From assembly GCF_018446385.1 (NCBI RefSeq), contig NC_056001.1, forward strand, positions 7,397,600 to 7,461,599: DNA of 64,000 nt, given 5' to 3'. Position numbers and translations under genes: made by a program. The notes beneath the pieces were generated by a model, which was not told the origin of the DNA, did not search any database, and was given only the letters and a program-made list of their open reading frames with translations. Shown one piece after another: positions 21,675 through 34,449 of the stretch. The DNA is from Zingiber officinale. Lineage: Eukaryota > Streptophyta > Magnoliopsida > Zingiberales > Zingiberaceae. Every line of letters starts with the position of its first letter. The first letter of the stretch is position 1.

Positions 21675-22799
21675 CAACTAATTAATAATTAAAGAGTCAA
21701 TCCTGAAGACATATGTAATTATGTGGGATTAAGTATTATTTTTCAACGAGAGGATCCCGAATTTGGATGACGTGTATGGCAAAAGATACAAATGATTTAC
21801 TAATTTTTAAAGAATAAACTAAAATTATTAAAAATTTAAAAGAAAAACTTCAATAAAATACTTAACTATCAAAAACTAAATATTTTATTTTAAAGATCTC
21901 AATGGCTAATGATAATATGTTTAGAATAAATAGCTTTATTTATGTGACTAATATTATTAATTTTGATAAAGTTAAAATATTTTTTAATAATTTTAATCAA
22001 AATTATTATTATAATATTTTTTTTTATCAATAATATGTTTGATCTAAGTGACCAAAACTTGCTTATGAGATTATACCGCGCTATCAACATAATTTTTAAA
22101 ATAAACCTACTATATGCACCAAATAAAAATTGTTTTTCAATAACAATTTATTTTTTTTTAAAAAAATATCCTATTGAATAGTTATTTTCTTCGGCACAAA
22201 TAACCTGGTCAATTGCCCATTTACTTTGTTCATCCCAGAGGCCTTTTTGGTAATGGTCAAAGCGAAACAAGTGTAAAACTCGATGGCAAGATAATAATCA
22301 TACACACAAAGCTTAAATAGTTGAAAAAGGAGTCTACTGAAGAGAACCGAACGCAACATGTAGCCCAAGGAACCTTAAAAAAGAACTTTGACAGTCAATA
22401 AGAATCATTAAAAATATTTTCAATTAAATAACTAAAGCCAGCTAATACATGACAAAATAAAACTAAACAAGAGGACTTCGAAGCATCTTCCTTCTATAAG
22501 TAATTTAAAAAATATATAGAGTTATAACATCCTTAGTGTATCCAATGCCTATTTGCCCCATCCAAGTCGATGACCTGGAGTAACGTAAACCCTTTCATGA
22601 ATGATGATTCTCTGACAATAACGTTTCACTAGCCTTGAAGGTCTAGCTATTCGTAAGTTTCCTCGTGTGATCTTGTAGTTGCCATCGTATGAAATAATTT
22701 CACTATCACGCTTCTCAATTCTCTCTGATAGAAGTGATTGTGATACACTGTAATGAAGCGGTTTTAAATCTAAAGATTGGGAATGTTAATATGTTTATG
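21675..22799. other. AT-rich intergenic and transporter 3' flank
   Basis: 21750-22170 is extremely AT-rich with no gene. 22370-22799 is the 3' flank and probable 3' UTR of the minus-strand transporter gene; I cannot place the polyadenylation site. Confidence 0.4.
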
Positions 22800-25700
22800 T
22801 TATCGCATTTTTGCTCTAGCAAAAAATACACCAGCTAAGAGACCTGCAGAGGTGGGGTTTAAGCTTGTCAATTAAACGCACGCCACATACAAAACACAGA
22901 ACCGGAAAATGAAGATAGCTTACCAAAAACAATGCTCAACAGATTCTCAAAGCTGGTCGGAACTTTAAAAAGAAGGATTCCAGCAATTGAAAGCGGAATC
23001 TTATTTAGCGATCCTACAAGGCTGCAAACTCACATCAGCAGACAATTAGCTCAAGCTATTTGAACGATATGCAAAATGGAAGTATGCATCATTGAGCAGG
23101 ATTATAGAATATAAGAAAAATATAGAGATCTCTAATCAACGGCGTAAAACCCAACAATTTGAATATTGAATAATATGTAGACAAAAGTCTTAGGGTAGAA
23201 TGGATCATCATCAAACTAAGTTTTCCTGACTATAAGCAATGGCGACCAGACCATGTGTGGATGGGTGGGTGGGCAGGACAAATATTCAGACTAAAATAAA
23301 AAGTGGTCATTATTTGAGTAAATAAGTAGTGTGACTGAGGATGGATTGGCAATGAAATTTAACAAATTTAGTTAGGCAAATTAAGGATTTTCTGCCCTAC
23401 CTGTATGTAGTTGCACCTGTCTGATGAAGAAACCACATTGAAGTGAAGCTGATAGCAAGACCTAGAAAACCACTTAAAGTTGCCACCAGCCAAAACATAG
23501 GCATCTTCAAAAGTGGCCTGCCAATTCATTCGACAATTCATAAGACTGATAAAGAGAGTGCTTCAGAGAATGTAATGAATTTCAATTGATACGGGCAGCA
23601 GCTCACAGTAGAAAATATTTCACTAGGTTTTAGTTAAGAAAATCTTTTAGTCAAAATGTCTAACATAAATTCACATGTATCAATTTAAATTTCAACACTA
23701 AATATTTGCTGAAAGTATTTTGTATATGCAATAATTATCAACTATATCTTTCCGAAACAATCTTTTCCATTAAAAATTCAGACATCATTGCAGAATCAAA
23801 GTATTTTTGCTGAATAACATGATTAGTTGGTCCCAGAAATACAGAATTGTAAAACAATAGACAGGAATCTTGGCAGCAAAGGTTATGAGAACTAGTCAGC
23901 CCAATGACATGCCTAACTTGTGTTTTTATATTTATTTTTCATTTCCTTTTTCAAGAAGTGTAATAAAACAAATTAAACCTATTGTGGATGCTATTATCAT
24001 CAGAGTTTGAAATCTTATGTCACCAACGGTCATGTGGGGGGAACGGGCGAAAAGTAGCATTCCAATAAATAACTGAAATCTATACCATGCATAATAACCT
24101 CCTTTCCAACCTGTGTTGATTGTACCAATTAGTATTATGTCAGGCTGACAATATACTTTGACAGTGTGATGTACGTCAAATGAATTCCAACAATTTTTAT
24201 TACTATTTAAAATCTATTTCCTCTAAAATTCTAACTCAATTATAGAAAATATAAGCGAATGACAATTAGATGAGTAAAACTCATCTAAATTTATGTAGAC
24301 ATTCTTTAGCACATGCCGAATCATTTCAAGTATTGGCACAAAATAATAAGAAAGTTTTAATTAATTGACTATCTTATTGCTACAATTTTATTTTTATAAG
24401 TAAATAAATTAAACAAAAAGAAAAGGTATCAAAAGAATAAAACTCATCTATGTTCATCTCAGCAGTAAAGCATATCAAGTGTTAGCATAACATGGTACCA
24501 AAATTATACTATTCCACCCAAAGACAAAAAACCAACATGAAATAATAATTTAAACTTTGTTCGAAGCTATGTAGTTGTCTTTTCATCTCCTTTCTTTCTC
24601 CTCTTTCAATTTGCCATTAGCACTATCAGTTGGTACATCGGCATGTTACCAGACTCATTGTTCGATTTAAAGATAAAAATTCTAGCACAGCACAAGATTT
24701 TAGACCTTGATTATCTTCTATGAAAGCTCGAGTTAATACACAACACTCCGCCGAAACTAAACTATCAGTGTTAATCAATTGATGAATGATCAAACTACCA
24801 TCACAATGTTTGTAGTTTTTTTTATGTCAAATGAGAAAAAAAATAGCATACAGTTCAGATAATTCATGTTCCAGAATCAAAAACTGAAGCAGCTCATAAA
24901 AAATATTACTACAGAAAATCAAACAATGTATGTAGTAAGAAATCAACATAAACTACTCACGTTTTACAAAGATAATCAACTTCATTGAAAGCAAATATAA
25001 GAAGAAGTCCCAGAGGAAGAGAAAGGATGTTATTAAGCAAAACCATTGAAAACTCATTTAAGTTCCCTGATTTGGTGACTTGCTTTGCAGTATCCATAAC
25101 TCGCCGTAGTGTTAACTGAGGTGTAGGAAACCCTTTGTTAGTTCATTGAATAAAGAAACAAAATTGTCACATTTACAAAAATTGTGATCAATAATATCAG
25201 ATTCCTGGTTAGTCAACTATTATACATTAAACGATAGCAAAAAAAAAAAAACAAAAAAGCAAGGTCAAAGTAGAACACTTCAAATACTGTAGTTAGACTA
25301 TTGAAAATTTTCCAAATAGGTTCAATATAGTCAATGAATGGATTGCAATACGTTGACTCCAGTGAAAATTGGGCAATTTGGAAAGAACATGTATGGGTAG
25401 TAAGTTCCAATATTCAGGTGTTAACCTACAAGCTCCAACATGGCAACAGTATATCACTCTTGGAATATACTCTCACATATCAGTCTAAGTTTAAGTACAT
25501 ATAAATACCACAAATCAAACAAACTATCTCAACGGATATAAAACATTTTTCTCCTTGCAAAGCATGTAGCTAACCTTGCTTAATAAGTTCTAGCTCATCT
25601 TAAAGTTATTTTGCTAGAGTGGCTTTTATGTCTGTACTCAATTGGCTATTGTAATCAAAGAAGCAGTGCCCAACACACCATATTTGGCTGCAAATCCATA

Positions 25701-26278
25701 TTTCCTTGACAATGAAGAAAAATTTAAAGAGAAGAAAAAGTGAAGTCCAAGAACTTGTGACGCTAGTGTTCTATAACAGTTATAAATTTGTAAGAACATA
25801 TTTAGACAAAATAAGAAATGAATTGACGTGACTCGTTATAATCACTGATTGGCACAAACATGGGATAATCTTTGAATCTGCAGAGTAAATAAAACATAAA
25901 AAACTGACCGAATAGGATGCTGTCAGAAAACAATTTAAGATTTGCCATGCATAGCCAATTGAGCTAAATGATAGGTCCGTTATCCCTCCAGAAATTGCCG
26001 AAACTATCTGCAGAAATAGTCAGTGTGTGATATTGAAGAAATAGCATGTTACGCTAAAAGGCATGATTCTTAAAGAAAAATTTCACTAATTCAGAAAGGG
26101 AGCATAATCTATTTAAAAATGAATATCAATGAAGTAGCTAAATGAAAAAAAATATATATGCCAAGCAGTGCTAAGAATATTTGATAGCTTATCACCAGGC
26201 AACCCATCTATGTCCATCTTTAACAGTTAACGAGATTCCTAGACTAGTCATATGTACATAAAATCATTTCATACCACT

Positions 26279-26313
<35 letters not shown>

Positions 26314-29300
26314 CATGCTTAATTTTTTCTGCGCTTGACAAGGAAGTACCATTAGGATCAGAGCTGTCCACACTTTCCTGTCATGATGCTTCATGAAAAG
26401 GTACATCTCACCGATAGCAGTAATGACATTGGTAACATTCTTAAGAACTGTTACCATGGCAACATTGATGTATTTTAAGCTGTGGCAGGAAAAAAAATCG
26501 ATTAGCATTATTTGAACAAGTATCTTTGATTATGGGATAGTAATATTTAGTCACACGAGATAATGTTGAAGCGTGGGTCACTACTTATGCAAGTAAGCTA
26601 TAAATAATAATGTCTACTATGGAAATAATGAAAGATATAGAACTGTATCACATGGTACTGCCAAGATTTAGAAAAAAAAAAAACTTATAGTCTAAGGAAA
26701 TACAGAACTAGGATAGAATTTTTCCAACAAAAACTAACTGGGAAAGCTAACTACCTAATTTAGAGATAGATGCAATGCCAGTTTATTGACACAAAATCCA
26801 TCATGTCATGTGAACTGAGTGATTTCAAGAGGCCTGGAGATAACAGTGTTACACCCTACATTGTTCAGGCCCTCAAGTGGAAACGTAGAGCTTTAAAGAA
26901 AGGCTACTTCATTTTTGTCTGAAATTAAAAGGAAAGAAGGATGTGGAGGAAAGGAACAAGGGAGAAGAACATTCTTTTGTTTACTTGGAACGGAAAGAGG
27001 AACCAAATTTTTTCTTCCTGGCTCTTTCCAGCCAAATAGTATGAAAGCGAAGAGAGAATAGGAGGCGGGCATATTGTCCAATTAGTTGAGGGAAAAGCCA
27101 AGAGTTTCCAAGTAATCTCAAATTGGTTGCAAAAATTCCCCCAAAAAAAAAAACAAAAAAAACAACCGGTTTATCTCATTCCGTTCCTTTCTCTCCACTC
27201 ACTTTTTTTTCTTTCCCTTCTCTCCATGTCTATAGCATGGTTTCTTGTCTTGATAGCAAGAAAATTCAAATTGACATTAAGAAACTTGTTTGAAACCAAT
27301 GTGTGAGTTGGAAGAAATATTTCAATCTTATTCTAAGAAACAAGGCATCTTACACCTTATATAACAACAACACAATCCATAATAACTAATATGGGACTAC
27401 TATTATGCTCTTCCTCAAGGTGAAGTTTCACAAACTAAAAAACAAGATTGATTAATACATTAGCTGAAGATATCATGACACTAGTGCAACAAACTCCCTC
27501 TAACTATGATGGTGAGATGTTGAACTCAACAGCTTGGTTTGTGCTTCAAAAGGGTACTCATTGAATAGAATCTTCTTCCAAAACTCCCCTTAAACAGGTG
27601 TTGAATTGAAGAAAACTCCAATGGATTGCTGGTAAAAGATAGACAAGGCGACCAATATTTATTCATTGAGATGTAAAAGAGAAAATTATGTGAAAATCCA
27701 ACAAAAGTTTAATATTTTCAAGGGTCAAAAGAAGATCTTGGAAAAGAGAGTTGAATAAGTTATGGCATCTACAAGAGGAAAAAAAACAAATATTGAAAGA
27801 GAAAATTAGCCCAATATAAATTTTAAGGAAGCAGAGCGAATAAAGAGATTTGATATAAGTGTTGTGGACAAGAAAGTGAGATCAAGGTTTCATCTCTTGT
27901 GAGAAAGGAGAGATGCTATGAGAGATAAGTAAATTCCTCATCATTTTACCCCAAGAGAGATAGAAGATAACAAGAGAGAAAATACAAGAGAATGAGAAAA
28001 ATTATGATTACATGGAATTCAATGACTAATCTTGCTAAAAAGATTTTTAAAATTAAAAATTGCACATCAACTTGATATCTTTGTTTGCATAAGTACAATA
28101 ATTTTAATTACTAGAAAGTTTAGCTGATTTGTTTTCCTTTTTTCCTTATTTATAGTAAATACTTATGCATTCTTACTGTAGTTAATAAGTTATGCTTTTC
28201 CAAACAGAATAAAGTTAAATACTTTTTTTTATTAATACCTGCATACATATCAAATGTACCCAGATGCAGAACCTCTGGTATTAACGCATAGATAAGTAAT
28301 TAGAGTTGACACAAGATGAAAAAATACAGGATTATTTGTACACTTCTATTAGCTTTCATGCATAGCCTTTATCATATTGATATAATTGCTAGAGGTATAC
28401 AAAGAGTATATATAGCTGCTACTCTTTTTACTTGAATTAAATTAGGTGGAATATACTAGAAGAAACAACAATTTTTAAGGGAACAAGTACAATATGCGAC
28501 TAATCAAAGAAGGAAAATGAAAGTAAAGAAGATAACTTTATGGCATTTCCTGGACTGATCCAAATACTACCTCTCAATATTGATGCAGGGTAAGCAACTA
28601 AGTGACAAATATTAAAGAAATAGCATCTAGAAACTTGTCGTACCTAAACATGCTTGTGACAAGCATCCCAACAAATATTATATTCACTGGTAACCAAACT
28701 TTGATTAATTTCCAAGTGAGTGGTTCCGTTGATACAACACCAAATGAAGTCAAAATGGAGACTACTACGACTGAAACAAGATTCTGCAAGCAAAGAAGTT
28801 GCATTCAAATATAAGTCATTTTAGTCGTTTGAAGCAGTAATGAATTCAAAACATCATGATGTAGGATAGAAGCAACGAAATAAAGGTTATATGCAACTAC
28901 ACCTGGTAAAGCATTAGCGATATCCCAGCATTAAAATCATACCCAGACAACACTACCTTGTTGACAAGTATCATACTACATGATGATAGGCAGTATGCAA
29001 GACCAGATAGAAAAGCTTGGTTATTCAACTTTAGAGGTCTATCATAGCGTAAAGGTTTATCCCTTTCCTTTTCAACTTTACCATCTTCTAAGTCCACATC
29101 GTCTTCAAAGGATTTTACTCCAGATAGTGGCCTGAAGATGAATATAAATGCTTAGAAATTGGATACATGAAATCTATGCTTTTTAGATATGTGCATAAGA
29201 TCACAAAAGACCATGAAACATGTAGTAAATATAAAATGAAATGAGAAAACAAAAGAAGAAATATGAATTAATAGCCACACAAGATAAAAGAAATATATGC

Positions 29301-30179
29301 ATATGAGAAATATTCATGAATTTATTCCAGATTGAAGAAATCAATATTCTCTATGCTTCATTTATAACATTATGAACTTAAAGTTTTGTAGCTGTATGGA
29401 ATTATTATTCAATTTAGAGAATTTATTGCAAAAAACTGTCCAATCAGTATTATGTGAAATAAACATAATCTTCATAGTTACACAATATCAAAGTAACAAA
29501 GTGATCAATGAATTCTTTTGCATTAACAATGGATATTGTCTTTAAGTAACTATCATTAACATTTACTGCTTAGATTGCTCAGTTAAATGAGCAATTTTAC
29601 AATTAGTATGGAATACCAAAAAAAATGGATGAAATAAGCTGAAACAGCAAACGTCAACACAAGCACTAAACTGAAATTTTCATTAAGAAAGCAAAAAAAA
29701 GGAAGCGTTATTTTTAAGTTGCAAAATGGTTTTCTGTTGGCAAAAATAAATATCTGTAGGATAAGCTTATAAAATAGTCATCGAGAAGAAAAGAAAAAAA
29801 GAAATGATACTTAACATATATGAAAGAGATGATAAGTATCATCTTGCCTGCTAACGTCTCTTCTTCCACTCACTACAGGACTTGTTGCAGGACCTAGTAA
29901 ACTTCCATCCTGATCATGGCTCGCCAAACCATTTCTTTCGCCATTCAAAAGTAAACTACTGTTATCTTCATAGTCAAGTCTTCCATGATGTCCATCAGGA
30001 GAGTTCAGAGGAGCATGTCTGGTAATTGAAGGGAAGAGGGATAAGTAAGTTTTGGTATTTCGCCAAACATGGTAAAAACAAGTGCGCTTCAAAAAGTAAG
30101 ATGCAATGCCACCTAAATTCAAATTCTCCATACGTATACTAGTAGAATTAGAGGGAAAGCGAAGAAGACGACTTGGCAT
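22800..30179 (-). CDS. GONST1: GONST1-type GDP-mannose transporter, nine coding exons
   Basis: Coding exons (minus): 30179-29848, 29131-28903, 28783-28644, 26479-26350, 26007-25909, 25115-24961, 23517-23401, 23021-22924, 22843-22800. Lengths sum to 1344 nt, 447 residues plus stop, with all phases compatible. Introns are GT-AG except the first, which starts GC. Exon 2 holds LSGLAYCLSSCSMILVNKVV (first membrane segment), exon 4 holds LKYINVAMVTVLKNVTNV, and exon 8 holds GSLNKIPLSIAG with the GxLNK motif associated with GDP-sugar binding in this family. About ten hydrophobic segments are spread over exons 2-9. Known: GONST1 imports GDP-mannose into the Golgi lumen. Exon 1 encodes an N-terminal extension of about 110 residues beyond the conserved core. 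A likely 5' UTR intron has its donor at 30513 (CAC/GTAAGC), with the leader extending to about 30650. Confidence 0.9.
26282..26312. repeat. TA microsatellite in transporter intron
   Basis: About fifteen TA units inside the third intron (26480-28643 side boundary lies just upstream in exon 4; the tract sits in the following intron). Confidence 0.9.
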
Positions 30180-30659
30180 TTGATAGTCCAGTTCCTCTTT
30201 CACCACAAACAATTTACACAAAGAACTAGTTCTCCACACACAAAGGCTAACTCACAAAAAAGAATATTATCTCTCATTGATCCCTGGAAACTAGTAAACC
30301 TAACAAGAAGTAAATTTTCAAACCAAAAAAAGGAAAAAAAAAATCCTGTAAAACATAAAACCCCCAACACAACCAAACTCCATTCACAAATATCAACCCC
30401 AAATAGGCCCACAATCAGTATAAATCCCCGAAACAAACTGAATAAAGTCATTCGGCCTTCCAGGGCGGATCAACAATACAACCTTTTAAGCAAAGAGTAG
30501 GAGCAATGCTTACGTGAAGCCCATCATCCGACGAGAAAGAAGGAAAGAACAACGAATCCGAGTATGAACCACGCCAATGCCCTCCCCTTGCAACGAAACG
30601 AGAGAGGGCAGCAGCAAGGATACGAGCAAATCAAATCGCCCCCATTAAAAAGAAACGAC

Positions 30660-31790
30660 GACGAAGACGAAAGAACGCAAGTCATCTAACACGTAACGTT
30701 GACTAGTCCAGTTACAAAGGCCTAAAAATTTAAAGAGCAAAACTTTCGTACTCGCGCCATTGTACCCAACAGTGTACCAATATTTTTCAGGGAGTCAAGA
30801 CGACGCGGTTGGCGGGTCCTCCAGACGTGTCAATTCATGAGTCCCAGGATTTCTAGGGTTCTCCGTAATTTTTTTTTTTTGCGACTTCACTGTCCGGAAT
30901 AAATCAGGAAAGCAAAACTGGCATCACATATATTTTGTTATGACTTGTCCAGCTGTCAGGTAGCGTTCAGTTATATCGGACCGAGATAAAATTTCGGAAC
31001 GCTGAGTCGTTCCGTAACGGGTTAAGGCCACAAAGTGGGTGACAGGTTATGGGATAGGGAAATCTCCATCTTTCAAGATAGCTCGTGAAAGGCACATGGA
31101 AACACAACACGTGTCCTTCAGTATGGAAAATTGAAATATTACTTATGTAAAGCTTACCTATCGCCTAATTAATTTTACTTTATAAGAAGAAACATTGCAC
31201 GTGACAACTATTTAAGTGAAATAATTGACCTTGAATAATTTGATAAATGGAGATGTAATATTATTATCCCATATGATGGACTTGATTGTAAGTTGTGAAT
31301 ATAATATAAATTGAATTTATTTGAATGATCTAATTTAAAATTATTAAATTTTAAATTATTAAATGTACCATTAATATGTAGAATTTTCTAACTAGATCTA
31401 TTATTTAGGTCATCTTAATATAATCTTTATTTCTCATTGACGAAGGTTGCATGACGTCGTCAACCCTAATTTCCTTAGAAAGTCTTTCTTATTACTTCCA
31501 TTTATTCTTTTTCCACAAGGATCATCATATTCTAAAATGACGCTATAGGATAAGGACAATTACTTTACAATTAAGTTCTTTGTCGATTTATGTTTTATGT
31601 TTTTACTTTGCTATGTCATGCTCTGCCAAGTTAGATCCTGTTCTTTTGCTTAACAAGGTTTGTATAATACAAATAGTACTATGTTATTATGATTGAAGAA
31701 TTTAAATGTGCAATATAATAATGGCATAACAAAAATGGAATAATACTTCCTTTCATACCTTTGACCTTAAGGTTTTACGCTACCATAATC
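30660..31790. other. transporter promoter side and intergenic
   Basis: The right flank of the transporter leader. I see no gene or clear transposon boundary; the sequence becomes AT-rich after 31140. Confidence 0.4.
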
Positions 31791-31806
31791 ATCTTAGAAT
31801 AACAAG

Positions 31807-31818
31807 GCTCTGATACCA
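31807..31818 (-). promoter_or_regulatory. tRNA-Met primer-binding site of the viral fragment
   Basis: The minus strand reads TGGTATCAGAGC, exactly the complement of the plant initiator tRNA-Met 3' end. Its place about 170 bp downstream of the TATA box in the same orientation fits a badnavirus leader rather than an LTR element, since no LTR is present. Confidence 0.75.
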
Positions 31819-31828
31819 GAAAGAAAAA

Positions 31829-31848
31829 AAAAAGGGGGGGGGGGGGTG
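31829..31848. repeat. poly-A/poly-G tract
   Basis: A run of A is followed directly by about twelve G, just outside the primer-binding site of the viral fragment. Confidence 0.8.
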
Positions 31849-34201
31849 CTACGGATCGAAACATCAAAGTTGAAATTATGGAAATAAGGGGAAGATGAAC
31901 TCACAGATTCCACTAACTTCAAACTCTTTACATTCTCCCGAGTAGAGCTCAAATTATTGCTTGAATACTCTGCAGAGAGTTTTGGTCTCCTTATATAGAA
32001 GAGGAGAGAATCGTCAGGTGCTCATTAGGCCCCATCGTCACGTTCCCTTGTCTCCTATGGATAAGAAGGAATCCTTTTTTACAGCACACACTTCACTCAT
32101 ACATATGCTTTACAGCGCACACTCTACCCATGCACATTGCCTTTATTCCACGTGGTCGTCCTAGGATAAGAACGAATCTTCTTTACAGCTAGGTTGCTTT
32201 GGATTTTCTAGGACAAGATTATGTGGGTTGAGTTAGTTGGACCCACCACTCCTGCTATTCCTTTCTTTACAGCTGGAAGGAGTCCATATGTCTAAAAGCG
32301 TCATGTAACAGATTTGAAGCTGTTTTCAATTGTTCATCCATCTGTTTGGTGGCAGGGTACCAGTCTGCCCACAAATTGTCATGGGTACTCCTTCATTGGC
32401 ATTCTTCCTTTTTCAAAGAGTGAAGCAGCCTGAGCTGCTGAAGGGAGTTGACTACTTGTACTACAACCTATTGTTGTAGTAAATGCAGTTGCTGTCTGAC
32501 TCTGGTGTGGTCGTCAAGCGAGGTTGAGTGTTGCTGACGGAGAGATTGAAGCAACTGTTGGTACTACCGAGCAAGGATAATAGGGTCCAGAGGACTTGGG
32601 TCATCCGGGCCTGGGCTTCCATGTTGGGCTTGTTTTGTATCTCCTTGAGAGCGGGTGCCACGAGCTCCAATTTGTTGATAGCACCTTCCGGCCATTCTTT
32701 TGAAGGATGGTGTTGATTCCCGGCAAAATATACTGATCTTTATTGGTAAGATCATTGAGGCGTTTGTAATTAAAGACCAACCTATCTTTTCCTTTGATTT
32801 CCTTGACAGTCTTTGGGTCGATTGTGGTGCCGGAGTTTACTATTATCGTTGTGGTTCTGTGTCTGCTTTTTCTTAGCCTGATTACCTTCAATTCTAGTAA
32901 GGCCTTTATGTGTTTGGGGAAAGCCTCCTTTTGTTGAGGTGTTAATTTTTTGAGTGGTCGATCCTCAATAGTAAAATCTGGGTTCTTTATGTTCAATTGA
33001 CAAAGAACCTTATTTTTCGACCAATGCTGAAGAGGATTGTCACCAATACATCCTTGCTCCTTTATCTCCTTTATTAGGAGCTCAAATTATTCCTTAATCC
33101 TTTAAGATGGTTGCCTGACTGAATAATATACCATATCTTTTATTTGCATATATTCTTCCTCTTCTAAGTCAAGCTCTTCTATGGCTACAGTTACAGTAAC
33201 GGAGGGTAAAGTATTTATAATAGTTAAGTTCTTATAAAAGGTTACCACGTTTCCTTTTATGTGAACTCCCCCATGCATGGCCCAAATAAAATTGCAGTCA
33301 ATTATCATTTAGATTTTGTCCCCAAGTACTATAGGGAAATTGTAAGTATATGGAATCCTGAAAATATTTTCCCCTATATATATTCGTCCAGGCTTCAGAT
33401 TCATTTTTGCAGTTTGTTGGGAATTTATCCCGCTGAAGTGGACTAGGAAAGTGTTGTATTCCAATGCTTCTTTAGGAATTGAGTTTTGATCCACGTAGCA
33501 AGTCGTAGCTCATGTATCCAAAATAGCCTTTAGAGAAAACCTTGGAATACCTTGTATTTCCATTTCTAATTGTAGATTGTAGAGCATGTTCTTTACTAGT
33601 ATGGGTCCTTGGACCTCTTGGGCCATCGTAATTTTTTCGGTAACTTCTTCATAAAGCATGCTGGCAGCTTCCACCTCTTCATACTCTCTTATGATCCCTT
33701 TCCCTTTTTCTAAGGATGAGAAGTCCCTTTCAAAGTCCTTTTCCAATAGCAATTCTTCATATCTCTGTTTATAGTAGGCAACCTCCTTTTGGAGATGCTC
33801 AATTTCTCCATTGCACCAGTTAATGTAGTATTGTTGTTCTTGTACAAATCTATTAGGTAAGAATTGAGCAAGGGCTGCAGGGGCTACTGGTACCTCTTTG
33901 CCGAAGTAATATGGTCCGCAGAGATTGCAGGCCATAATAAAACATTTAGGGCAGTGGATCCTTGCCCTCTGAATAGTCTCTCTTCTACAGCAAGCGCACT
34001 TGATGGGTTGTGGAGGATATACTTCATCGTCGAGTCACCACGCATGATTACATATGTATTGTTCATCAATAACTTTGACTTGGGGGTGGTATCCTCCATC
34101 CACCTGTCCAAGCATGAAGATATTTTCATTGATGCATAAGGTTTGAATGGATTTGTTAAGGTCTTCAATGTCTTCTTTGCCTTCCGAGATGCTGAAGATG
34201 A

Positions 34202-34290
34202 CATCACTTTGGGCCTCACCTTCTTGGGTCTCAATATCTCAGATGACTACGACATCCTATCAGTCTAAGAAGGTGAGGCCCAAAGTGATG
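34202..34290. repeat. 24-bp perfect inverted repeat at the viral fragment edge
   Basis: 34202-34225 and 34267-34290 are exact reverse complements (catcactttgggcctcacc and its partner), separated by 41 bp. The left arm belongs to the viral frame; the right arm is the same sequence inverted, so a small inverted piece of virus-like DNA probably lies beyond 34267. Confidence 0.8.
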
Positions 34291-34449
34291 ATTTAGGCCT
34301 CACATGTACACCTCACATATACATTATAGATGAGAAGGGACTTAATGAAAAGCATATTTAATCACTGGCATGCATAATAAAGCAATATACTCCATTCTTG
34401 CTCAATGCTTGCATCACATTGTGAGGTAAATGACTTCCTTGGAATGTAT

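Larger units (their letters stand above)
31807..34240 (-). pseudogene. endogenous badnavirus-like fragment
   Basis: Read on the minus strand from 34240 downward, pieces follow the order of a badnavirus genome. First comes a Cys cluster with spacing CX2CX11CX2CX4CX2C (about 34000-33915), which is characteristic of the genus Badnavirus. Then a coiled-coil-rich linker (33935-33510), an aspartic-protease region (about 33510-33110), and the N-terminal part of reverse transcriptase (about 32996-32700). Then unassigned sequence (32680-32170), a TATA-bearing intergenic-type region (31989-31998) and a 12-base site complementary to initiator tRNA-Met (31807-31818), the virus minus-strand priming site. 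The RT catalytic half and RNase H are missing, and stops and frameshifts break the polyprotein. Not able to encode a virus. The left end abuts a poly-G tract. Confidence 0.82.

Noticed and set aside
30180-30500. 106-codon plus-strand frame over the transporter leader
   Set aside because: Asn/Lys/Thr-rich text antisense to the transporter 5' UTR intron; no supporting feature.
32461-32670. a separate host gene left of the RT fragment
   Set aside because: The frame is short, follows the viral fragment without a boundary and precedes the viral TATA region, so it is treated as unassigned sequence in the viral insertion.
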